NCBI RefSeq assembly: GCF_010731655.1
Contig: NZ_AP022619.1
Coordinates: 5,394,001 to 5,458,000 of the forward strand
Direction of reading: 5' to 3'
DNA: 64,000 nt
From: Mycobacterium paraseoulense
GTDB taxonomy: Bacteria > Actinomycetota > Actinomycetes > Mycobacteriales > Mycobacteriaceae
Translations under genes and position numbers: made by a program
Notes under the pieces: model-generated
Told to the model about the DNA's origin: nothing
Database searches by the model: none
Seen by the model: the letters and a program-made list of their open reading frames with translations, nothing else
In this document: one piece after another, positions 27,382 through 35,579 of the stretch
How the letters are laid out: every line of letters begins with the position of its first letter
Numbering within the stretch: the first letter of the stretch is position 1

Positions 27382-28386
27382 ATGGAGACGGCTGCCGAGT
27401 GGGGTGCGGACCGCGCGCAGATCGTGACGCTGACCATGAATCCGGCGCTCGACATCACGACGAGCGTCGGCGTGGTGCGGCCGACCGATAAATTGCGCTG
27501 CTCCGCGACTCGTTACGACCCGGGCGGGGGAGGCATCAACGTGGCCCGGGTCGCGCAGGCCCTGGGAGCCTCGGTGCTGGCGGTGTTTCCCGCGGGCGGC
27601 TCGCACGGCGGTCTCGTCACGAGCCTGCTCAGCGACGCGGAGGTGCCGTTCCGGCGGATTCCGATCGACGCGCAGACGCGGGAGAGCTTCACGGTCAACG
27701 AGACCAGCACCGGCCAGCAATACCGGTTCGTCCTGCCGGGCCCGGAGCTGACCGTTCCGGAGCAGGAGCGCTGCCTCGACCTACTGAAGATCGCGGCCGA
27801 ATCGGCCCGCTTCGTCGTGGCCAGCGGCAGCCTGCCGCCGGGTGTGCGGGCCGACTACTACCAGGGCGTCGCCGATATCTGCCAACAGCTGGGCGTGCCA
27901 CTGATTTTGGATACGTCCGGCGGCGGCTTGCAGCACATCTCCTCCGGGGTGTTTCTGCTCAAGGCGAGCGTGCGGGAACTCAGGGAATGCGTCAGCCGCC
28001 GGCTCGCCACCGAGCCCGAGCAATTCGCCGCCGCCCACGAGCTGATCGAGACTGGCCGCGCACACGTGGTGGTGGTGTCCCTGGGTTCTTACGGTGCGCT
28101 GTTGGCGACGCGCCATACCAGCCACCGGTTTTCGGCGATACCGATGCCCAGCGGAAGCGGCGTCGGCGCGGGCGACGCGATGGTTGCCGCGATCACGGTG
28201 GCTCTCAGTCGCGGATGGCCGCTGGCCAAGTCCGTGCGATTCGGAATCGCCGCCGGCACCGCGAAGCTGATGACGCCCGGCACACAGGTCTGCGAGCGCG
28301 CGGATGTGGAGAGACTGTTCGACCTCGTCGGCGAGCCCAGCGACGTCACCGACGTCGGGACGAACGGCATCCGGGCTGAGGCCTAA
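27382..28386 (+). CDS. pfkB: PfkB-family 6-phosphofructokinase
   Basis: 334 residues. Ribokinase-like fold with the substrate loop PGGGGINVARVAQALGAS (about 48-65) and the C-terminal catalytic GVGAGDAMVA (Asp265). It corresponds to Rv2029c, the second phosphofructokinase of M. tuberculosis within the DosR regulon, which phosphorylates fructose 6-phosphate. It is in the same order as Rv2030c-Rv2029c-Rv2028c. The stop overlaps a possible DosR-type site (28379-28392). Confidence 0.93.
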   Translation: METAAEWGADRAQIVTLTMNPALDITTSVGVVRPTDKLRCSATRYDPGGGGINVARVAQALGASVLAVFPAGGSHGGLVTSLLSDAEVPFRRIPIDAQTRESFTVNETSTGQQYRFVLPGPELTVPEQERCLDLLKIAAESARFVVASGSLPPGVRADYYQGVADICQQLGVPLILDTSGGGLQHISSGVFLLKASVRELRECVSRRLATEPEQFAAAHELIETGRAHVVVVSLGSYGALLATRHTSHRFSAIPMPSGSGVGAGDAMVAAITVALSRGWPLAKSVRFGIAAGTAKLMTPGTQVCERADVERLFDLVGEPSDVTDVGTNGIRAEA

Positions 28387-28392
28387 CGGCCC
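28379..28392 (+). promoter_or_regulatory. Possible internal DosR-type box before usp
   Basis: AGGCCTAACGGCCC spans the pfkB stop. The second half (GGCCC) fits the consensus and the first half is degenerate. It is 63 bp before the USP ATG at 28455. Confidence 0.4.
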
Positions 28393-28454
28393 CTCCGCGA
28401 CGGCCGCGGGCGCAATACCCTGACAGCAGCGATGAGAATCAGTCAGGAGCCGAC

Positions 28455-29225
28455 ATGACGGAACTGGACGCGAAGTCAGTGGTCGTGGGCATCAACGGCT
28501 CGCAAGCAGCGGTAAACGCCGCCAAATGGGCGGTCGACGAGGCGGTGAGCCGGCAACTGCCACTGCGCCTCGTCTACGTCATCGCCGGCCGAGAGGCGCC
28601 GGGCGGGTCGGCCCCCACCTCCGAATGGGCACTCGAGCGCGCGGAAACGGCGCTGTCACAGGCCGAGTGGGCCCTGCAGACGACAGCGAAGCCGGTCGAC
28701 GTGGAGACCGCGATCCTCTCGGGGGACCCGGCGCAGGTGCTGGTGGGCCAATCCGAGGACGCGGCGCTGGTCTGCGTCGGCACCGCCAGGCGGGGCTGGG
28801 CCTCCGACGGGCTGTTGGGCCCCACCGCAGCGGGCCTGGTGGCACACGCGCACTGCCCGGTCGCCGTCATCCGCACCAACCCCGACGGATCGCCGACGCA
28901 GCTCGGCGTGATCGCCGTGGTGCTCAACGACGACGCCGACAACGACGAGGTCGTGCACCAGGCCATGGAGGAGGGGCGGCGTCGCCACGCCACCGTGCGC
29001 CAGATCGACCGGCGCCTGAACAGCTGGGTCCGCCGCTATCCGGATGTCCACGTCCAGACCGTCGCGGCGGGGACCGGTGTGAGGCCCAGCGAAAAGCTCG
29101 GTGGGGCAATCGACCTGGCGGTGGTGGGTAGCGCCGATGCCGAAGAGATGGTGGGGCTGGCCACGCCGAACTGCCATCCGATCGTCGGCTATCCCGACTG
29201 CTCGGTACTTGTGGTCCGCCACTAA
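28455..29225 (+). CDS. Universal stress protein, Rv2028c-like
   Basis: 256 residues. The first UspA domain has VVVGINGSQAAVNAAKWAVD at the start and GTARRGWASDGLLGPTA where the ATP loop belongs, with GP instead of GS, so nucleotide binding may be altered. The second half is a degenerate UspA copy ending CSVLVVRH. Position directly after pfkB matches Rv2028c. A clear CAGGAG precedes the ATG. Function unproven; family members bind ATP and affect growth arrest. Confidence 0.88.
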   Translation: MTELDAKSVVVGINGSQAAVNAAKWAVDEAVSRQLPLRLVYVIAGREAPGGSAPTSEWALERAETALSQAEWALQTTAKPVDVETAILSGDPAQVLVGQSEDAALVCVGTARRGWASDGLLGPTAAGLVAHAHCPVAVIRTNPDGSPTQLGVIAVVLNDDADNDEVVHQAMEEGRRRHATVRQIDRRLNSWVRRYPDVHVQTVAAGTGVRPSEKLGGAIDLAVVGSADAEEMVGLATPNCHPIVGYPDCSVLVVRH

Positions 29226-29232
29226 GAGACCG

Positions 29233-30057
29233 ATGCCCGAGTCAGCCAGGACCCAGTCGATCGTCGCCGGCATCGATGGCTCCAAGGCGGCGATCCGCGC
29301 GGCCCTGTGGGCGGTCGACGAGGCGGTGAGTCGGGGCGTTCCGCTGCGCCTCCTGCACGCGACCGAGCGCGACGACGCCCCCGAACACGCGGAGCTGGCG
29401 GTGCGCCAGGCGGTGACCGCGGTCCGGGCGGCGGGCAAGCCGGTGCAGATCGAGACGGAGGTCGTCGCCGGGCCCGCGGTCGGGTCGCTGATCCGCTCGT
29501 CGGCGTCGGCGGCCATGGTCTGCGTGGGTGCCGTGGGACTCCGGCACTTCCAACCGGGTCGGGTCGGCTCCACGGCAGCGGCCCTGGCAGTATCGGCGCG
29601 CTGCCCGGTCGGGATCGTCCGTGGCCGAGACGGTCACCGCCCGCAACCCGGGGACAAAGCCGTCGTCGAGATCGAAGGGTCCGCGGACCCTCATCTGCTC
29701 GACGCCGCCATCGACGAGGCTCTGCTGCGTGGCGCCACCCTGGAGGCGGTCATCTCGCGACGGATCGGCCCGGCGGGAGGCGCTGTGGGGATCAGCGAGG
29801 CCGACCGCCAGGCGCTCGCCGACCTGGAACGCCGGCTGGTCCGGTGGAAGCGGCGCCATCCGCAGCTGCGGCTCGAGTCGGTCGCGGTGCACGTCGGTCT
29901 GCTGGAATACCTGGCCGGTCCGCGCGGGCCGGTCGGCTTGGTGATTGTCGGCGCCCACAATCGTGCGCATGTGGCCGAACTCGTCGGACCGGTCGGCAGT
30001 TCGGTGATGCAGGACGCCAACTGTTCGCTGTTGGTCGTAAATCGGCAACACTTGTGA
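29233..30057 (+). CDS. Universal stress protein upstream of dosR, Rv3134c-like
   Basis: 274 residues. First UspA domain with VAGIDGSKAAIRAALWAVDE and GAVGLRHFQPGRVGSTA (G-x2-G-x9-G-S preserved); second domain degenerate. It stands immediately before dosR, as Rv3134c does in M. tuberculosis, where dosR is also transcribed from inside and before the usp gene. The gap to dosR is 59 bp. ATG 29233 is seven bases after the preceding USP stop, so the two USPs are one transcript. The two adjacent USPs are diverged duplicates. Confidence 0.9.
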   Translation: MPESARTQSIVAGIDGSKAAIRAALWAVDEAVSRGVPLRLLHATERDDAPEHAELAVRQAVTAVRAAGKPVQIETEVVAGPAVGSLIRSSASAAMVCVGAVGLRHFQPGRVGSTAAALAVSARCPVGIVRGRDGHRPQPGDKAVVEIEGSADPHLLDAAIDEALLRGATLEAVISRRIGPAGGAVGISEADRQALADLERRLVRWKRRHPQLRLESVAVHVGLLEYLAGPRGPVGLVIVGAHNRAHVAELVGPVGSSVMQDANCSLLVVNRQHL

Positions 30058-30088
30058 GCTTGGACGATGATGGATATGTGATATTGAA

Positions 30089-30100
30089 GGTCCTATGACC
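30089..30100. promoter_or_regulatory. Small palindrome in the usp-dosR gap
   Basis: GGTC-CTAT-GACC is a perfect 4+4 inverted repeat 17 bp before dosR. It is not a DosR box by consensus. Autoregulatory significance is untested. Confidence 0.25.
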
Positions 30101-30116
30101 GGCGAAAGGGCTCGTA

Positions 30117-30788
30117 ATGGTTAAGGTTTTCCTGGTCGATGACCACGAGGTCGTCCGGCGCGGCCTCGCCGACCTGCTGGCCTCCGATCCCGAGCTGGAA
30201 ATCGTCGGCGAGGCGGGCTCCGTCTCCGAAGCCAAGGCGCGGATACCCGCACTGCGACCCGACGTGGCCGTGCTTGACGTGCGGCTTCCGGACGGCAACG
30301 GCATCGAGCTGTGCCGCGACCTGGTGTCCGATCATCCCGACCTGCGCTGCCTGATGCTGACGTCGTTCACCTCCGACGAGGCGATGCTGGAGGCGATCCT
30401 GGCCGGCGCCAGCGGCTACGTCGTCAAGGACATCAAGGGCATGGAGCTGGCCCACGCCATCAAGGAGGTCGGCGCCGGAAAATCCCTGCTGGACAACCGG
30501 GCGGCGGCCGCGCTGATGGCGAAGCTGCGCGGTGCGGCCGAACGCGAAGACCCGCTGTCCGGATTGACCGAACAGGAGCGAACGCTGCTGGGCCTGCTCA
30601 GTGAAGGGTTGACGAACAGGCAGATCGCCGCGCGGATGTTCCTCGCCGAGAAGACGGTGAAGAACTACGTTTCGCGTTTGCTGGCCAAGCTCGGCATGGA
30701 GCGCCGCACTCAGGCGGCGGTGTTCGCGTCGAAGCTGGATCAACACTCCAACCATACCGGTATCCCGAAAGAGGCCCCGCCGGACTGA
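30117..30788 (+). CDS. dosR: Dormancy response regulator DosR/DevR
   Basis: 223 residues, NarL/LuxR type. The receiver domain has Asp8-Asp9, the phospho-acceptor Asp54 in [13 protein letters not shown] and Lys104 in GYVVKDIKG. The C-terminal LuxR HTH (about 148-205) has [18 protein letters not shown] and the recognition helix [18 protein letters not shown], as in DosR of M. tuberculosis. It activates hypoxia/NO/CO responsive genes by binding the boxes listed here. AAAGGG precedes the ATG. Unlike in M. tuberculosis, dosS does not overlap it but follows after 218 bp containing a hairpin. Confidence 0.97.
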   Translation: MVKVFLVDDHEVVRRGLADLLASDPELEIVGEAGSVSEAKARIPALRPDVAVLDVRLPDGNGIELCRDLVSDHPDLRCLMLTSFTSDEAMLEAILAGASGYVVKDIKGMELAHAIKEVGAGKSLLDNRAAAALMAKLRGAAEREDPLSGLTEQERTLLGLLSEGLTNRQIAARMFLAEKTVKNYVSRLLAKLGMERRTQAAVFASKLDQHSNHTGIPKEAPPD

Positions 30789-30864
30789 TCGGCGCGGACG
30801 TGCGGTGTCCTGCTTCGGCGGCCACAGGTATTTGCTACCAGGCGTCGCTGAGCCGTCGCCGACT

Positions 30865-30881
30865 GGCGGAGGACATCCGCC
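30865..30881 (+). terminator. GC-rich hairpin between dosR and dosS
   Basis: GGCGGA-GGACA-TCCGCC is a 6-bp perfect stem, followed by GGCTTTGTT. It lies 76 nt after the dosR stop and 125 nt before dosS, and could reduce read-through into dosS. Confidence 0.4.
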
Positions 30882-30906
30882 GGCTTTGTTAGGCGTCCGG
30901 TACCGG

Positions 30907-30982
30907 TCAGGGCTAAGCTGGTGGCGGCATCTTCGCGTTGTGTACTGCGCGTTTCGCACAGCCCTTAGAGCCATAGCCCTGA
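30907..30982. repeat. 9-bp inverted repeat upstream of dosS
   Basis: TCAGGGCTA (30907-30915) and TAGCCCTGA (30974-30982) are exact inverted copies 58 bp apart, and a related CAGCCCTTAG (30959-30968) lies between them. The last copy ends 24 bp before the GTG of dosS. It could be a regulatory site pair or an mRNA stem. Confidence 0.35.
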
Positions 30983-31006
30983 GAAAGCAGGGAGGTTTCT
31001 GTCCGG

Positions 31007-32716
31007 GTGATTGACGACGAGAAGGGTTCGGCGTTCGCCGACCTCGGCCAGCGCGGGCTGGTCGGCAGGATGCACCAGCAGCTCGACGAATTGCTGGCGG
31101 CCCGCGACCAGATGGAGCAATTGCTCCGGGTCATCGTCGAGATCGGCGCCGGCCTCGACCTCGACGCCACCCTGCACCGGATCATCGGCGCCGCCAGGAG
31201 GTTGACCTCCGCCCCCTACGGCGCCCTGGCCATCCGCGATCCCGACGGCGAGTTGCTCTCGTTCGTCCATGAGGGAATGGACGCCGACACGGCGTCCCGG
31301 ATCGGGCACCTGCCGGTCGGCAAGGGACTGCTGAGCCTGTCGCTGCTGGACACGCCGGCTCTGCGGATGGACGACCTCACCGCCCACGCGGCCGCCGTGG
31401 GGTTCCCCGAACACCACCCCCCGATGCGCGCCTTCCTCGCCGTGCCGATCACCATCCGGGACAGCGTGTTCGGCAACCTGTACCTCACTCACGTCGATCC
31501 GCAGCGGGTGTTCTCCGACTCCGACGAGGTGGCCGCCCGCGCGCTGGCGTTCGCCGCCGCGATCGCCATCGACAACGCGCAGGTGTTCGAACGCGAACGC
31601 ACAGCCGCCAAGTGGATGGAGGCCAGCCGCGAAATCACGACCGCGCTGCTGTCCAACGCCGATCCGCACCGGCGCCCGTTGCAGTTGATCGCCGAACGTG
31701 CCCGTACCCTGACCGATGCCGAGCAGGCGATCGTCCTGGTGCCGGCCGATCCGGACCTGCCCGATGACGAGGTCGACACGCTGGTGGTCTCGGCGGCGGT
31801 GGGGGTGCACGCCACCGAAGTGGTCGGCCAACACGTCCCGGTGGACGGGTCTACCAGCGGCGCCGTTTTCCGGTCCGGCGAACCGATGATCACCGAGACG
31901 CTGCGCTACCCGATTCAGGCCTTCACCGATGTCGGGCAGCGCCCGGCCATCCTCATGCCGCTGCGCGCCCACGACGAGGTCGTCGGCGTCATCGCCATCG
32001 CCCGCGCCAGCGACCAGCCGCCCTTCGACGAGAGCTACCTCGATCTGGTCAGCGATTTCGCCACGCACGCCGCGATAGCGCTCGTGCTCGCGTCGGCTCG
32101 TGACGACGCGCGCCAGGTGACCATCCTGGCCGAGCGCGAACGCATCGCGCACGACCTGCACGACCACGTCATCCAGCGGCTGTTCGCCGCCGGCATGGAT
32201 CTGCAGGGAACGCTCGCCCGGGCGCGCTCCCCGGAGGTGTCCGACCGGCTCAACCGCACGCTCGACGATCTGCAAACCATCATCGAGGAGATCCGCACCA
32301 CGATCTTCCAGCTGAAATCCCCGCCGGGTAAGAACGACTTCCGGCATCGCATCCAGCAAATGGTCGCCGACCTGACCGAGCACCGCGACGTCGTCACCAC
32401 CCTCCGCATGCACGGACCGATGACCGCCGTCGGGGGTGAGCTTGCCGACCACGCCGAAGCGGTGAGCACGGAGGCCGTCAGCAACGCCCTGCGTCATTCG
32501 GGCGCCTCGCGGCTGACCGTCGAGATCAGCGTCGCCGACATGTTCGTCCTCGACATCATCGACAACGGCTCCGGCATACCCGCCGGCAACACGCGCCACA
32601 GCGGTCTGGCCAACATGAAGCGCCGCGCCGAACAACTGGGCGGTGCGTGCGAGATCACCGGGCCGCCGGAGGGCGGTACCCGGGTCCACTGGGTGGCCCC
32701 GCTCCTCGATCAGTAG
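31007..32716 (+). CDS. dosS: Dormancy sensor histidine kinase, DosS/DosT type
   Basis: 569 residues from GTG 31007, preceded by GGGAGG. Two GAF domains (about 45-195 and 210-365) precede a HisKA_3 helix with RIAHDLHDHVIQRLF (phospho-acceptor His385 by alignment) and an HATPase domain with EAVSNALRHSG and DNGSGIP. The first GAF keeps GFPEHHPPMRAFLAVP (about 132-147), the segment carrying the proximal heme His in DosS/DosT, and FGNLYLT, so heme-based O2/NO/CO sensing is likely. The N-terminus differs from M. tuberculosis DosS, and DosS versus DosT cannot be told by sequence reading alone. Confidence 0.94.
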   Translation: MIDDEKGSAFADLGQRGLVGRMHQQLDELLAARDQMEQLLRVIVEIGAGLDLDATLHRIIGAARRLTSAPYGALAIRDPDGELLSFVHEGMDADTASRIGHLPVGKGLLSLSLLDTPALRMDDLTAHAAAVGFPEHHPPMRAFLAVPITIRDSVFGNLYLTHVDPQRVFSDSDEVAARALAFAAAIAIDNAQVFERERTAAKWMEASREITTALLSNADPHRRPLQLIAERARTLTDAEQAIVLVPADPDLPDDEVDTLVVSAAVGVHATEVVGQHVPVDGSTSGAVFRSGEPMITETLRYPIQAFTDVGQRPAILMPLRAHDEVVGVIAIARASDQPPFDESYLDLVSDFATHAAIALVLASARDDARQVTILAERERIAHDLHDHVIQRLFAAGMDLQGTLARARSPEVSDRLNRTLDDLQTIIEEIRTTIFQLKSPPGKNDFRHRIQQMVADLTEHRDVVTTLRMHGPMTAVGGELADHAEAVSTEAVSNALRHSGASRLTVEISVADMFVLDIIDNGSGIPAGNTRHSGLANMKRRAEQLGGACEITGPPEGGTRVHWVAPLLDQ

Positions 32717-32752
32717 CGATCGTCCGCGGCGGGACCAATGGGGACGGCCGAG

Positions 32753-32766
32753 GGGTCTAACGGCCC
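32753..32766 (+). promoter_or_regulatory. DosR-type box before GNAT gene
   Basis: GGGTCTAACGGCCC with CTG following, 37 bp before the GTG at 32804. Its position inside an otherwise possible upstream extension of the GNAT frame supports the later start. Confidence 0.55.
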
Positions 32767-32803
32767 TGCCCAACCCCGTCGGCCCGCGATTAACCTCGGG
32801 CAG

Positions 32804-33337
32804 GTGAGTGATCGCTCGGTGGACGTCGCCGCCACGGCGCGGCTGCTCGACGGGCGCCTGGTCTCGCTGCGTCCCCTCACCGCCGCCGACGCCGACGCCG
32901 TCCTGGCGCTCCACGAACACCTGTCCGACTATGACCGGTACTTCCGCTTCTTCACGCTGCAGCTGTCGCCGCTGCACGAGCTCGTCGCGAAACTGACCGA
33001 GCCCGCGGACGGGTTGTACGCTCTTGGCGCCTTCGACGCCGATCGGCTCATCGGGGTGGCCCATTGCATCGTGGTCGAGGACCCGAAGGTCGCCGAGGTC
33101 GCGATCGTGGTCGCCCACGAAGACCATTCGGTGGGCGTGGGCACGGCGCTGCTCAAGCAGCTGGCTCCCGTGGCCCGGGCGCACGGGATCGTGCGATTCA
33201 CCGCGGACGTCCTCGGCGAGAACCACCCCATGCTCACGGTCTTCTTCGATCTCGGCTGGCCGTGCCGGCCAATCGATTACGGCTCGATCCGCCATCTCGA
33301 GATCGACCTACCCGAACTGGACGAGGCGTCGGCATAG
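32804..33337 (+). CDS. GNAT family N-acetyltransferase
   Basis: 177 residues from GTG 32804; an ATG at 32738 would place the DosR-type site inside the coding region. The single GNAT fold has VSLRPLTAADADAVLALHEH at the N-terminus and the acetyl-CoA loop in HEDHSVGVGTALLKQL (about 105-120). It resembles the acetyltransferase domain of mycobacterial protein lysine acetyltransferases but has no cyclic-nucleotide domain. Possible targets include acyl-CoA synthetases such as the one at 21636, which is inference. The USP gene follows 11 bases later. Confidence 0.82.
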   Translation: MSDRSVDVAATARLLDGRLVSLRPLTAADADAVLALHEHLSDYDRYFRFFTLQLSPLHELVAKLTEPADGLYALGAFDADRLIGVAHCIVVEDPKVAEVAIVVAHEDHSVGVGTALLKQLAPVARAHGIVRFTADVLGENHPMLTVFFDLGWPCRPIDYGSIRHLEIDLPELDEASA

Positions 33338-33348
33338 AGGAGCGGACC

Positions 33349-34221
33349 ATGAGTGCTAAGAAACACGGAGTGCTGGTGTGTGTCGACGGTTCGGCGGCGT
33401 CCGACGCCGCCGTCGCCTGGGGCACCCGTGAGGCCGTCATGCGCGGATTGCCCATCACGCTGATGTACGCTGTCCCGCCCGTCGTGGTGGGCTGGCCGGT
33501 GGGCCAGCTGTATGCGGACATGCCCGAATGGCAGCAAGACAGCGCTCAACATGTCATAGACCAGGCCCGCAAGATGCTTCGCGCCAGCCTGGGCGATTCC
33601 GAACCGCCCGAAATACACACGGAGACGGTGTATTCGGCCATCGTCCCGGCGTTGATCGAGGCATCGAAGGATGCCTGGATGCTCGTCGCGGGAAGCCAGG
33701 GCCTTGGTGCGCTTGGGCGCCTGCTGCTCGGTTCGGTGACCGCGGGGCTCCTGCACTACGCGCACTGCCCGGTCGCGGTCATCCACTCCGACGAGGGGGC
33801 GGCGCCGGACTCCAGCGCCCCGGTGGTGCTGGGCATCGACGGGTCGCCGGCATCGGAAGCCGCGACCACCCTGGCCTTCGACGAAGCGTCACGCCGGGGA
33901 GTGGGGCTGGTGGCGCTGCACGTGTGGAGCGACGTGGGGGTGTTCCCCATCCTCGGCATGGACTGGCATGACCGGGAGAAGGAAGCTCAGGAAATCCTCG
34001 CCGAACGCCTGGCCGGCTGGCAAGAACGCTATCCCGACGTGCACGTCGAACGGAAGCTGTTCTGCGACAAGCCGTCCGAGTGGTTGCTGCAGGAGTCCGA
34101 ACGCGCCCAACTGCTGGTGGTCGGCAGCCGCGGGCGGGGCGGATTCCCCGGCATGCTGCTCGGCTCGGTGAGTTCCGCGGTGGCACAGTCGGCCCGGATA
34201 CCGGTGCTGGTCGTCCGTTGA
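33349..34221 (+). CDS. Universal stress protein with two complete UspA domains
   Basis: 290 residues, the Rv2005c/Rv2623/Rv1996 class. Both domains retain ATP loops: GSQGLGALGRLLLGS (about 113-127) and GSRGRGGFPGMLLGS (about 262-276). Rv2623 binds ATP and slows growth when overexpressed. GAGGAG lies 8 bases before ATG 33349. It is co-transcribed with the GNAT gene upstream and perhaps with the SpoIIAA-like gene 34 bases downstream. Confidence 0.92.
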   Translation: MSAKKHGVLVCVDGSAASDAAVAWGTREAVMRGLPITLMYAVPPVVVGWPVGQLYADMPEWQQDSAQHVIDQARKMLRASLGDSEPPEIHTETVYSAIVPALIEASKDAWMLVAGSQGLGALGRLLLGSVTAGLLHYAHCPVAVIHSDEGAAPDSSAPVVLGIDGSPASEAATTLAFDEASRRGVGLVALHVWSDVGVFPILGMDWHDREKEAQEILAERLAGWQERYPDVHVERKLFCDKPSEWLLQESERAQLLVVGSRGRGGFPGMLLGSVSSAVAQSARIPVLVVR

Positions 34222-34255
34222 CGAAGAGAATCGACGGCGTTGCAGGAGGCTTGCG

Positions 34256-34624
34256 ATGATCGAACTGCTGGAAGACATGCCGGAGAATGTGATCGGCATC
34301 CGCGTGTCGGGCCGGCTGCGCGGTGACGAGCTGCGTGACTTCAAGCCCGAGATCGACCGGGTGCTACAGACGGGCGAGGTCAGGATCGTCGAGGTGATCG
34401 AATCCGATTACCAGGGATTCGGGCCCGGCGGATTCCTCGAGGATCTCAAGCTCGGCTTCGGCACCGTGCTGCCGCACCATTCGGCGTTCAAACGGATCGC
34501 GGTGGTCTCCGACAAGGACTGGGTGGCCCCCGTCCTGCACGCCCTGGCGTGGCTGGTCCCCGGCGAGATCGCCGTGTTCGGGCTCGACGAGCTCGAGCGC
34601 GCCAAACAATGGGCGGCCGGGTAA
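34256..34624 (+). CDS. SpoIIAA-like (STAS/SEC14 fold) protein
   Basis: 122 residues. The sequence IELLEDMPENVIGIRVSGRL followed by FLEDLKLGFGTVLPHHSAFKRI and later DKDWVAP is typical of the SpoIIAA-like family (DUF3478), small proteins with a STAS-like fold. Some bind hydrophobic ligands. CAGGAGG precedes the ATG by 7 bases. It closes the plus-strand dosR-dosS-GNAT-usp run; the next gene is convergent. Confidence 0.8.
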   Translation: MIELLEDMPENVIGIRVSGRLRGDELRDFKPEIDRVLQTGEVRIVEVIESDYQGFGPGGFLEDLKLGFGTVLPHHSAFKRIAVVSDKDWVAPVLHALAWLVPGEIAVFGLDELERAKQWAAG

Positions 34625-34648
34625 CCCGACCGCTCGGTCGCGTCCGAC

Positions 34649-35458
34649 TCAGTCGCGTACGACGAGCACCGAACAGCCCGGGTGGCCGTTCGGATGGGTG
34701 GTGACCGGCCCGACGATGCGCGCGACCTTGTCGGCCTCGTCGCTGCCCACCACCGCGAGTTGAACGGGCTCGGATGTGTGCGTGAGGAATTCGGCGGGTC
34801 CACGTCGTGCCGCGGCGGGCTGGACGTGCACCTCGCGATGCCTCGACACCCACGGCCCGAGCCGATGATTCAGCTGCTGGTAGGGAATCTCGCCGAGGCC
34901 CCACCGCCAGACCCCCATCGCCAGGATGGGTGCTTCCCGAAGGCGCGCCTGATGGAAGCCGTGCTCGAGCACCGCGTCGTTGCCGGCCGATTCGTCGACC
35001 GCAACGGCGACATATCCACCATCGGGCTGCGTCCCGTCGTGGTTAGTGCGGATGATGGCCACCGGGCAGTTCGCCTTCTGCGCCACGGTGTCCGCGGTCG
35101 AGCCGAGGACCTTGCGGGCCACCCAGCCCGTCCCCACCGACCCCACGCAAACCATTGCGGCGTTGCGCGATTCGTCGACCAAGGCACTTTCCGGGGAACC
35201 GCGCACCACGTCGCATTCGATTTTGACCGGCTTACCCATGGCCTGAATCGCCGCATCGGCGGCGCGCAACGACGCCTGCGCGTACTGGATGTCCAGGCTG
35301 TCGTCGCCCGCGGTGTCCGCGGGCCGCTCGGGAACGGCATGGATGAGCCGCAGCGGGGTGTTGCGGCTGACGGCCTCGTCGACGGCCCATTTGGCCGCGT
35401 TGATGGCGGCCTCCGAGCCGTCGATACCCACCACGATCCGCTGCGACGGATTGCTCAT
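34649..35458 (-). CDS. Universal stress protein, asymmetric Rv2624c/Rv2028c class
   Basis: 269 residues. Complete first UspA domain (VVGIDGSEAAINAAKWAVDE; GSVGTGWVARKVLGS), degenerate second domain ending CSVLVVRD. It has its own upstream gap of 121 bp with a DosR-type site at 35485-35498. Convergent with the SpoIIAA-like gene, separated by 24 bp. It lies downstream of the trehalose phosphatase fusion on the same strand. Confidence 0.9.
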   Translation of the reverse strand: MSNPSQRIVVGIDGSEAAINAAKWAVDEAVSRNTPLRLIHAVPERPADTAGDDSLDIQYAQASLRAADAAIQAMGKPVKIECDVVRGSPESALVDESRNAAMVCVGSVGTGWVARKVLGSTADTVAQKANCPVAIIRTNHDGTQPDGGYVAVAVDESAGNDAVLEHGFHQARLREAPILAMGVWRWGLGEIPYQQLNHRLGPWVSRHREVHVQPAAARRGPAEFLTHTSEPVQLAVVGSDEADKVARIVGPVTTHPNGHPGCSVLVVRD

Positions 35459-35484
35459 CGAGTCCTCCCGTGTGACTGGCTATC

Positions 35485-35498
35485 GGGCGCCAAGGCCC
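35485..35498. promoter_or_regulatory. DosR-type box before minus-strand usp
   Basis: GGGCGCCAAGGCCC on the plus strand, 27 bp before the start at 35458. The second half fits, the first half carries CG for AC. A further weak match, GGGGCATTGGTCAC, lies near 35561. Confidence 0.4.
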
Positions 35499-35579
35499 GT
35501 CACTGGCCACGTTATGGAAAGACAGGCTTGGTCCAGCAGGGCCGTTCGACCCCGGTTCCGGGGCATTGGTCACACCGGG

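Noticed and set aside
32731..32746. GGGACCAATGGGGACG as a further DosR site
   Set aside because: Only the first half fits; the second half has GGGGA instead of GGCCC or GTCCC. The site at 32753 is better.
30965..33295. 776-codon minus-strand frame across dosS and the GNAT gene
   Set aside because: Low-complexity Arg/Gly/Gln product; the opposite strand carries two recognisable genes.
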